From Deinococcus marmoris (GTDB taxonomy: Bacteria > Deinococcota > Deinococci > Deinococcales > Deinococcaceae): a DNA stretch of 22,833 nt. Below are positions 8,268-16,151 of this stretch, in pieces. The translations under genes and the position numbers were made by a program. Each line of letters begins with the position of its first letter. The first letter of the stretch is position 1. Under the pieces are notes generated by a model that saw only the letters and a list, made by a program, of their open reading frames with translations, had not been told where the DNA came from and did no database searches. Location of the stretch: NCBI RefSeq assembly GCF_001949125.1, contig NZ_MSTI01000003.1, forward strand, positions 1 through 22,833, given 5' to 3'.

Positions 8268-8373
8268 GAGGCGGCCCCCAGTCCAGATGCCCCCCTGCAT
8301 CAAGGCCGCGTCAGGTTTCCGGCGCAAATCCGTCCTGCGTGAACCTTCCATGAGCTGAGCGGGAAGGCTTTTG

Positions 8374-8404
8374 CCGTAGCCACACCCGCCCCTTCCGGCT
8401 ACGG
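8374..8404 (+). repeat. Inverted repeat upstream of the lipoprotein gene
   Basis: CCGTAGCC (8374-8381) and GGCTACGG (8397-8404) are perfect 8-base arms around a 15-base loop. They lie 43 bases before the ATG of the lipoprotein gene and could be an operator or a 5' leader hairpin. No U-tract follows, so it is not a terminator. Confidence 0.4.
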
Positions 8405-8447
8405 TAGGGGGATCAACTCTGTATCCCATCCCACTGGAGGTCCATCC

Positions 8448-8909
8448 ATGAACAAGTTTCTGATTCCCCTCGCCCTCGGCACCCTCACCCTCAGCGCCTG
8501 CACCCTGGCGGGCAACCCCACCAAGAAGGACGTGACCGGACAGATTCGCGGCTTCGCGGCCAACCAGAATCTGGGGCTGGCGCTGGTGGGCTTCAACGAC
8601 GGCAAGTACACTGCCGACGGCACCGAGAGTCAGGTCATCGACAAGTTCCTGACCGGCGGTTTTGCGCTGGACCTGCCCAGCAACGTGCCCTACGGCACCT
8701 ACCGCGTGATCGTGTTCCGCGACGCCAACAGCAACAACCGCTATGACGCGGGCGACACCGTGCTGAGCAAGGACAACGGCAAGCGGCTGGCGCTGGCCCA
8801 GAACGACAACCAGTTCTTCGCCGGAACCAAAAAGGGCTGGAATCTCGTCAGCTCCGATGGCAACGTGCAGACCACCGTGCTGAACAACTACGATCTGGAC
8901 GCCCAGTAA
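8448..8909 (+). CDS. Small secreted lipoprotein, function unknown
   Basis: The 153-residue product opens with a signal peptide (MNKFLIPLALGTLTLSAC) ending in the lipobox LSAC. Cys18 would be lipidated and the mature protein anchored to the membrane, facing outward or the periplasm-like space. The mature part reads like a beta-sandwich with FALDLPSNVPYGTYRVIVFR and an acidic loop DANSNNRYDAGD (roughly 100-111) resembling the Asp-rich calcium loops of cell-surface proteins. No enzyme motif is visible. The start is supported by GGAGG at 8436-8440, seven bases before the ATG. It is a single-gene unit ended by a strong terminator at 8930. Its partner or role cannot be inferred from the neighbours. 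Confidence 0.85.
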   Translation: MNKFLIPLALGTLTLSACTLAGNPTKKDVTGQIRGFAANQNLGLALVGFNDGKYTADGTESQVIDKFLTGGFALDLPSNVPYGTYRVIVFRDANSNNRYDAGDTVLSKDNGKRLALAQNDNQFFAGTKKGWNLVSSDGNVQTTVLNNYDLDAQ

Positions 8910-8929
8910 GCAAATCAAGAGAGGAAACG

Positions 8930-8954
8930 GGGAGGCCACGCGCCTCCCTTTTTT
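8930..8954 (+). terminator. Rho-independent terminator of the lipoprotein gene
   Basis: GGGAGGC (8930-8936), loop CACGC, GCCTCCC (8942-8948), then six T (8949-8954). It lies 20 bases after the stop codon and touches the end of the opposing DUF1802 gene. The T-run serves the plus strand only. Confidence 0.9.
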
Positions 8955-9529
8955 CATGCCCTCAGCAAATGTTCGAGTTCTGCTCGCCGCGCCTGCAATT
9001 CATCCTCAGCGACAAGCGCCTCGCCCATTTCCATCTGCACGTCGCCCAGCGGCACCCAACTGACGCAGCCCAGCAGGTCCGGCGTCTCCGTCAATGTCAG
9101 CGGCACACTCAGCGGACGCACCCGCAGCAGCAGGGCGTGAATCCAGGGACGATTGCGGTAGTGGAACCGCCGTTCGATGGCCCCGGCGTTTAGCGCTTGC
9201 AGGGGTTCCAGGCGCAGGGCCGCCGCCAGCGATTCCACCTTCTGCACGGCCACCACCTCAGCCAGCGCAGGAAGCACGATCTGGCCGGGGGCGGGGTCCG
9301 GGCGCAGCAGTGACAGATAGGCGGGCTGCAACTCAGCGGCGTTCTGGTGTAGAAAGGTGGGATACAGCAGAAAGCGGCGGTGTTCGACTTCAAACCCGTC
9401 GTGCGTTTCCATGATGCCGCCCTTGCGAAGGAGGAGCGACAGACGGCCTGCGGTGAGCAGTTGGCACTGGGCGTCCCATTCTTTGAGGGCGCTGATTTGC
9501 TGGGACGGAGGGTTGTGGGACTGGGTCAT
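8954..9529 (-). CDS. DUF1802 family protein
   Basis: The 191-residue product starts (after about 12 residues) with ALKEWDAQCQLLTAGRLSLL, followed by LLRKGGI, then FLLYPTFLHQNAAELQP. This pattern of an ALKEW start, an LRKGGI turn and LYPTxxHQ is what I recognise as DUF1802, a family without known function found in Deinococcus, cyanobacteria and others. The rest is a mixed alpha/beta sequence ending in an acidic helix. No Shine-Dalgarno is seen before the ATG at 9527-9529, but TACCCT at 9536-9541 lies 6 bases upstream and fits the -10 pattern of a leaderless message. It converges on the lipoprotein gene, whose terminator abuts its stop codon. Confidence 0.8.
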   Translation of the reverse strand: MTQSHNPPSQQISALKEWDAQCQLLTAGRLSLLLRKGGIMETHDGFEVEHRRFLLYPTFLHQNAAELQPAYLSLLRPDPAPGQIVLPALAEVVAVQKVESLAAALRLEPLQALNAGAIERRFHYRNRPWIHALLLRVRPLSVPLTLTETPDLLGCVSWVPLGDVQMEMGEALVAEDELQARRAELEHLLRA

Positions 9530-9535
9530 GGGGAG

Positions 9536-9541
9536 AGGGTA
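9536..9541 (-). promoter_or_regulatory. Possible leaderless -10 box for the DUF1802 gene
   Basis: TACCCT on the minus strand, six bases before the ATG, matches TANNNT. There is no ribosome binding site in between. This is a weaker match than the TATAAT at 8262. Confidence 0.35.
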
Positions 9542-9575
9542 ACGCGAGGCATTTCAGCAAGCGTCCCGCCGCGTT

Positions 9576-9818
9576 TCAGCCCAGCCCGTTCTCCAGCGCA
9601 TCAGCGAGTTCTGCCTCGTCTATGAGTCGCTCGCCCAGCAGTCCGGCGTGCGTTCCCAAATGAACCACACTGCCGTACAGTTCACCCGTTACGTCTTCTC
9701 CTGCACGGTGACGGGCCAACAGTTGCAAGTAAGCCTGCGCCTCACCCGCGAGTTCATCCAGAAGTGTGGTGTTGGCGCGGTGGGTGGTCGTAAATTCATC
9801 CTGATGGGTGATGGTCAT
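9576..9818 (-). CDS. Small hypothetical protein (80 residues)
   Basis: An acidic, soluble, probably all-helical small protein (MTITHQDEFTTTHRANTTLL...). I recognise no family. It looks real because GGAGG at 9825-9829, inside the tail of the upstream ORF, sits six bases before its ATG, and the two ORFs are separated by only two bases, so they would be translated together. The neighbouring 54-residue product is basic, so the pair differs strongly in charge. The downstream gap to DUF1802 is 46 bases. Confidence 0.6.
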   Translation of the reverse strand: MTITHQDEFTTTHRANTTLLDELAGEAQAYLQLLARHRAGEDVTGELYGSVVHLGTHAGLLGERLIDEAELADALENGLG

Positions 9819-9820
9819 TT

Positions 9821-9985
9821 TTACCTCCGATTGGGAAGGCGCTTGCGGAGCCGTTCGGCGCGTTCGGTCCAGGTCTGAATTTCCTTATTCCAGTGCCGGA
9901 TCAATCCGTGGTCTGGGGACTCCTGACGCAACGCTTTCGCGATCCTGTCGAGGTGAAGCCGAATTTGCGCCTCCAGACTTTCCAT
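9821..9985 (-). CDS. Small hypothetical protein (54 residues), coupled to the next ORF
   Basis: This short ORF runs from ATG at 9983-9985 to TAA at 9821-9823. It encodes MESLEAQIRLHLDRIAKALR and then a basic, helix-prone tail ending ERLRKRLPNRR. Heptad-like spacing of L and I suggests an amphipathic or coiled-coil helix. No family is recognised. Its 3' end contains the Shine-Dalgarno of the 80-residue ORF that starts two bases after its stop, which supports both being real and co-translated. No Shine-Dalgarno of its own is visible. The acidic/basic small-gene pair is reminiscent of toxin-antitoxin loci, but nothing beyond size and arrangement supports that. Confidence 0.5.
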   Translation of the reverse strand: MESLEAQIRLHLDRIAKALRQESPDHGLIRHWNKEIQTWTERAERLRKRLPNRR

Positions 9986-10281
9986 AATGGGGCGCGCGCC
10001 CGCTTATTTTCCCCTACTCCCCAATTCTAGCTTTTCCGGGAGTGTGAACCGCCCCCAACCCCCCAAGAAACCCAAACCGCCCCAGCCTGCGCGTGGGCAG
10101 TGGGCTGGGGCGGCGGCATATAGCTGGATTGAAAGACACCAGTTACCAGACTCTGATGAAATAATCCGTGCTGGAGCGGGTGTATGATGAAAAAAAGCGG
10201 CTAGGCGTGGTGTGAGACCGTGAAATAGATACGGGCCATTTCTTGATCGGAAGTAGCCCATTCCAATTGTGTAAGAGGGTG
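9986..10281. other. Intergenic region with a strong hairpin
   Basis: This is a gap of about 296 bases between the small-ORF pair and the minor pilin gene, all read on the minus strand. It holds the perfect 11-base-arm hairpin at 10077-10113. An open frame of 85 codons exists at 10004-10261 on the minus strand, but it has no ribosome site and runs through the hairpin, so I do not call it a gene. Confidence 0.5.
10077..10113 (-). terminator. Putative terminator hairpin downstream of the minor pilin gene
   Basis: CCGCCCCAGCC (10077-10087) and GGCTGGGGCGG (10103-10113) form a perfect 11-bp stem with a 15-base loop. Read on the minus strand the stem is followed by TTTGGGTTTCTT, a broken T-tract, which suits a terminator for the pilin transcript about 170 bases after its stop. 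Confidence 0.5.
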
Positions 10282-10677
10282 TTATCTATTTACTATAATC
10301 ATTGCAGAGCCGTCATGCTCGAACACTGCACCGCTAGCGCTTGTCACTGTAACCAAGTACGTCAGGTTATTGCCCGATATAGCTATCTGAGATGAGGCTA
10401 CACTGCCTGGTCGAATCAGTTGACCAGCACCCAATGAACTGTCATCGCAAGTCGTAGGGTTGATGTCGAACTCTCCCGTTGCTCCAGCCCTAGAAGTTTC
10501 GAGTGAAAGGACGCAGTTTCTTAGATACGCCTTCGACGCTACGTTATTAGCACTTTCCCTGGCGGATCGGAGATATGGAAGCAGGGTAGAGGCTAAAACT
10601 CCAATTATAGAAATAACCACTAGAAGTTCCAGCAGCGTAAAACCATGTTGCGCTTTTTCATAAGCATAAGATTTCAT
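10282..10677 (-). CDS. Type IV pilin-like protein (prepilin)
   Basis: The 131-residue product has a prepilin leader of 12 residues ending in G, followed by FTLLELLVVISIIGVLASTLLPYL. That is the class III (type IV pilin) signature with the Glu at +5 and a hydrophobic helix. A prepilin peptidase would cut after Gly12, and the protein would pack into a pilus or pseudopilus. The globular part has two Cys (NCVLSLE and TTCDDSS) that could form a disulfide loop. AGGTGG lies about eight bases before the ATG. The gene follows pilA after a strong terminator. Its codon use is clearly less GC-rich than the chromosome average, a hint of transfer or relaxed selection. Whether it is a minor pilin, a competence pseudopilin or a duplicate major pilin cannot be told. 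Confidence 0.85.
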   Translation of the reverse strand: MKSYAYEKAQHGFTLLELLVVISIIGVLASTLLPYLRSARESANNVASKAYLRNCVLSLETSRAGATGEFDINPTTCDDSSLGAGQLIRPGSVASSQIAISGNNLTYLVTVTSASGAVFEHDGSAMIIVNR

Positions 10678-10715
10678 TAGCTACCCACCTTTGAATAACT
10701 TTCATTTATAAAGTA

Positions 10716-10745
10716 AAAATGCCCCGTTAAGTAACGGGGCATTTT
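10716..10745 (-). terminator. Bidirectional rho-independent terminator after pilA
   Basis: AAAATGCCCCGTTA (10716-10729) and TAACGGGGCATTTT (10732-10745) are perfect 14-base arms with a two-base gap, giving a GC-rich stem flanked by A- and T-tracts on both strands. It lies 14 bases after the pilA stop and separates pilA from the second pilin gene. Confidence 0.92.
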
Positions 10746-10759
10746 ACTGAGCATTTAGA

Positions 10760-11179
10760 TCAGGGGGCGGCTGGAGCAGGCAGAGTGGGCATGGCGGCAG
10801 TGCCCGTACCCTTAGCCAGGGAAGTGCCGTTGAACGAGTACCACACGCCAGTGCTACTAACCGAGTAACCCACAGTAGCGTTGTTGTTCTGGCTAACTGC
10901 ACATGTAGTAACAGAGGGGTTGGCAGCCAGGTTGATAGGTGCGGCAGTGCATGCAGTGTTAGCAGCTACGGCATCACCGTTGGCACGCGCCGCCTCCGCA
11001 GCAGTGATTGCGTTACGCAGGGTGCTTTGTGCGGCGCTGTTGTTGGCGGCGTTACGGGCGTTCAGCAGGTTGGGAATCAAAACCGCAGCCAGAATCCCGA
11101 TGATGGCGATAACGATGAGCAGTTCGATCAGGGTGAAGCCCTGGGTGTTGTTCTTCATGCCGTGGGTGCTGTTCTTCAT
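10760..11179 (-). CDS. pilA: Type IV major pilin-like protein
   Basis: The 139-residue product has a leader ending in G followed by FTLIELLIVIAIIGILAAVL, the canonical type IV pilin N-terminus with Glu5, and the helix continuation IPNLLNARNAANNSAAQSTL. The mature domain is small, rich in Ala, Asn and Thr, and has two Cys (TACTAAP and TTCAVSQ). Type IV pili serve twitching, adhesion and DNA uptake. The leader is unusual: MKNSTHG is followed by MKNNTQG, a 21-bp in-frame tandem duplication. AGGAG eleven bases before the first ATG supports the long start at 11179; the second ATG (11158) has no ribosome site but would give the standard 7-residue leader. A strong terminator follows. Confidence 0.9.
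   Translation of the reverse strand: MKNSTHGMKNNTQGFTLIELLIVIAIIGILAAVLIPNLLNARNAANNSAAQSTLRNAITAAEAARANGDAVAANTACTAAPINLAANPSVTTCAVSQNNNATVGYSVSSTGVWYSFNGTSLAKGTGTAAMPTLPAPAAP
11138..11179 (-). repeat. 21-bp tandem duplication in the pilA leader
   Basis: Bases 11138-11158 and 11159-11179 are two adjacent 21-base units that match at 19 of 21 positions. Each encodes a start Met and a 7-residue leader ending in Gly (MKNNTQG and MKNSTHG). The unit nearer the ribosome site is the extra copy. Confidence 0.85.
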
Positions 11180-11623
11180 GGTGGTTCTCCTTTTGCGCTT
11201 CGGCCTGCCGGATGATGTATGTATGGGTCCGGCCCGCCTACTTATGGCTTGCAGGTGCGGGTGTCTCCCGTCCTTGCTTGGCTACAGATTAGCGAGAGGT
11301 TTCTTACAGGATTCTTTCGCAATTGGGGTGATGACAACCATTCAGACGGCGAGCCTACTGAGCCAGAAGTGCCGTATGGGCGCGCATTCATACATCAATT
11401 TCAGCCTGAAAACGCATTTGTCAGAAGCGAGTGGGCGGACCCTCCCCCGGTGCCGTGGGGGTGCTATGCTGCTTCTCAGTTCAGCCGGACTCCGGTCCGG
11501 CGAATGGGACCGCCCATCCGTCCCCACCCCCGATTGACACCGCGAAGTTGACCCCGCGTGTGCCGCGCGCCCGTGCTTACAGGGCTGCGCTAGCCGCCAC
11601 GAACGGGCAAAGGAGACACGATT
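11180..11623. other. Divergent intergenic region between pilA and dnaB
   Basis: This is a 444-base gap from which pilA (minus) and dnaB (plus) both start. It holds the pilA Shine-Dalgarno, an inverted repeat at 11484-11501, TTGACA at 11534 and TTGACC at 11548 without well-placed -10 boxes, and the dnaB Shine-Dalgarno at 11611-11615. Composition is mixed, with AT-richer DNA on the pilA side. I see no gene or RNA in it. Confidence 0.55.
11484..11501. repeat. Short inverted repeat upstream of dnaB
   Basis: GCCGGAC (11484-11490), TCCG, GTCCGGC (11495-11501) is a perfect 7-base-arm hairpin, 122 bases upstream of the dnaB start. No U-tract follows. It may be an operator or a leader structure. Confidence 0.4.
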
Positions 11624-14214
<2,591 letters not shown>

Positions 14215-14215
<1 letters not shown>

Positions 14216-14883
14216 TGACCGGCGACGGCGGGGGCAAGAGCGCGGCGGCGGGTGGACAGCGCAGGCGGCGGCGGCGGCGCACGCCCAGCAATACGCCGGG
14301 GCCAGGGCAGGTCACGAACACGGTGGCGGTGCCCGTGCCCGCCCCCCCCAGCAAGCGCGGGCATAAGCGTGTGGTGGAGGGGCCGCGTATCGCGGTGGGC
14401 TGCATCGTGCTGCGCGGCGACGAGATTCTGCTGGTGCGTGAACGGGGACGCTGGTCCCTACCCAAGGGCGGCCTGGAGGGCGGCGAACTGATCCAGGACG
14501 GCGCGCGGCGCGAGACCTTCGAGGAGACCGGGCTGGTGGTGGAACTGCGCGATCTGGCCTTCATGGTGGAGTTCAAGGCGCAGACCTGGGGCCACCACCT
14601 GCAATTCTTCTACACCGGGCGCGAGGTCAGCGGCAAGCTGGAGCCGCGCGACCCGGACCGCGACGTGCAGGAGGCCCGGTTCGTGCCGATCAGGCAACTG
14701 CGCGAATTCATCCGCTTTCGCCCGCGTCTGGTGGCATTGGAAACCTGGCTGCGCGAACGCCGCCCGCGCCATTTTGTGTTCAATCTGGACCAGGAACCCG
14801 CCATGCTCCGCAAACGCCGCCGCGTGGGCGAGGGCAGCGTGAGCATCGCCGAACCGGAATTCAGCGACGAGCCGGATTTGTAG
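14215..14883 (+). CDS. Nudix hydrolase with Arg-rich N-terminal extension
   Basis: The 222-residue product has a complete Nudix box at 85-107, GGLEGGELIQDG then ARRETFEETGL (G-x5-E-x7-RE-x2-EE-x-G-hydrophobic). It would hydrolyse a nucleoside diphosphate linked to another group using Mg2+; the substrate cannot be read from sequence. The first 50 residues are low-complexity and strongly basic, with seven consecutive Arg at 16-22, encoded by GGC/CGG repeats. The C-terminal 40 residues are also basic then acidic. The ATG overlaps the dnaB stop by one base, so translation is coupled. Nudix families are expanded in Deinococcus. A convergent terminator follows at 14898. Confidence 0.9.
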
Positions 14884-14897
14884 AACGTGGTGAACTG

Positions 14898-14946
14898 AGA
14901 AATCACCCTGAGCATGGACAGGCGAGTCCGGCTCAGGGTGATTTCT
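14898..14946. terminator. Long hairpin between the Nudix gene and the facing gene
   Basis: AGAAATCACCCTGAGC (14898-14913) pairs with 14931-14946 over 16 bases without mismatch. The 17-base loop contains GGAC and GTCC, which can extend the structure. The outer ends are A- and T-rich on either strand, so it can end both the dnaB-Nudix transcript and the opposing one. Confidence 0.75.
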
Positions 14947-14971
14947 TGTGGGTCCCCTTCAGGCCAGCACG

Positions 14972-15766
14972 TCAGGCCACGTTGCCGCCGCGCATCCCAG
15001 TCCTGACCGTGATCGGTCCGGTGGCCGAGAAATTCTCCATCAGAAAGAGGCAGGCGTGGGCCGGGTCCTCGGCATAGAGTTGATCGCGTTGCCACATCGC
15101 GGCGCTGTCCTGCAAGGCGGGCGGGCCACTGACCGACATCTGCCCCAACGACATCTGGCCCACCGACGGTTGCCCCCGCGGCGCGCTCCCCGACAGAGAC
15201 GCTGGAACCGAGCCAGACAGATCTGCCGGGGCCGCAGCGTCCTCACTGGGGGCGGCGTCTACGTGGAACACCACCGAGATGAAATCGCAACTGTACTGGC
15301 GGCGGTAGCGGTCGCACAGGCCCGTGACCATCGAGCGCGTCAGGTGATCACTGTCCTGGCCCTCTTTCTGATAAGCCTGGATGGCAAAATCGTCGGCCTC
15401 GTACCGCAGGGCTTCCAGATTGAACTGGCAGTCGATGATACTCAGCAACTTGCGGACCTCGTACAGATACGAGGCGTGAATCACGTTGAAGGCACCCATG
15501 ACCTTGCCGTACAGCGATTCGGCGGGGCGCAGCAGGCCGTCGAGGACGTGTTCGCCCGCCAGCGTCGCCAGGAACACGTAATCGGGCAGCTCCTGCTCGA
15601 AAAAAGACTGAACAGCCACCTGATCGCGCAGATCGAGATCCTCGGCGCTGCGCGTGATGATATTCCAATAGCCCAGCTCTTCAAGCTTGCGGCACACCAC
15701 CGCGCCGATCAGGCTGTCATGCCCGGCCACGTAAATTTTGGCATTCACTGGAATTCCCATTCTCAT
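14972..15766 (-). CDS. GDP-L-fucose synthase-like pseudoenzyme (degenerate Fcl/WcaG paralogue)
   Basis: The 264-residue product aligns along its length with the intact fucose synthase at 20447. Shared stretches are KIYVAGH, IITR, DLDLRDQ, FEQE.P.YVFLA, RPAE.LY, NVIHA, LCD.YR.QY..DFIS and ACLFLM...GPI.V.TG. However, the catalytic parts are gone. The Gly-rich loop is GHDSLIG, with Ser for the middle Gly. The Ser and Cys of GSTCIYP are replaced by IIDCQFN, and YAVAK (the Tyr-Lys pair) is replaced by a segment reading DHLTRSM. A Ser/Pro/Gly/Gln-Met-rich stretch (SGSVPASLSG to GQMSVSG) replaces the substrate-binding region. The frame is open and GC-rich, so it is not a decaying pseudogene by frameshift. 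I chose ATG 15766 (or 15760); a GTG at 15811 gives an unlikely Arg-rich extension. Its function is unknown; it may bind a nucleotide or sugar, or be structural. Confidence 0.75.
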   Translation of the reverse strand: MRMGIPVNAKIYVAGHDSLIGAVVCRKLEELGYWNIITRSAEDLDLRDQVAVQSFFEQELPDYVFLATLAGEHVLDGLLRPAESLYGKVMGAFNVIHASYLYEVRKLLSIIDCQFNLEALRYEADDFAIQAYQKEGQDSDHLTRSMVTGLCDRYRRQYSCDFISVVFHVDAAPSEDAAAPADLSGSVPASLSGSAPRGQPSVGQMSLGQMSVSGPPALQDSAAMWQRDQLYAEDPAHACLFLMENFSATGPITVRTGMRGGNVA

Positions 15767-16151
15767 CGTTGGCCCCACCCCGCGCCCCGCGTTTCGCCGT
15801 ATCCAGCACACTGCCGGAAACGGTTATGCCAGCAGACAGGTTGATCCCGCCCCGGCGTACCGGATGACCCCTGCACGGCAGACCCTGAAATGGACCTGGA
15901 GCGAGGGGTTCACCCTGGTATATGCAGTGTCGTTGGAGCGGCGTTACTGCGGCGCTAATGCTTTAGGAGAGGTGGGAAGCAGGATGGATGTCCCCCACTT
16001 TTCTGCGCCCAGCCGACACGTCAAACCCACACCGGGTTCAATCTATGGACAGACTGCGTAGTGGTAGGGCGGCCACCGAAGACGGAAGACGAGCAGCGGC
16101 ATCCGCTACTCATGAGTTGTCAGGATCAGCCCTGACGTTCACACTCGCTTT
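15767..16151. other. Intergenic region without a recognisable feature
   Basis: This is a 385-base gap between the pseudoenzyme start and the end of the large regulator gene (both minus). It has a weak stem GTCAGG/CCTGAC just after the regulator stop, which has no T-tract. I see no ribosome site for any open frame and no clear promoter pair. Nothing else is supported. Confidence 0.5.

Noticed and set aside
7980..8957. 325-codon minus-strand frame across the lipoprotein gene and the methyltransferase
   Set aside because: It reads antisense through the lipoprotein gene and then out of frame in the methyltransferase; its sequence has no family resemblance.
10004..10261. 85-codon minus-strand frame downstream of the minor pilin
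   Set aside because: It runs through a strong hairpin, has no ribosome site, and its Gly/Trp/Pro sequence looks like non-coding DNA.
14972..15766. Frameshifted pseudogene of fcl
   Set aside because: The frame is uninterrupted and keeps GC-rich third positions; loss of function is by substitution of key residues, so I treat it as an intact gene for a pseudoenzyme.
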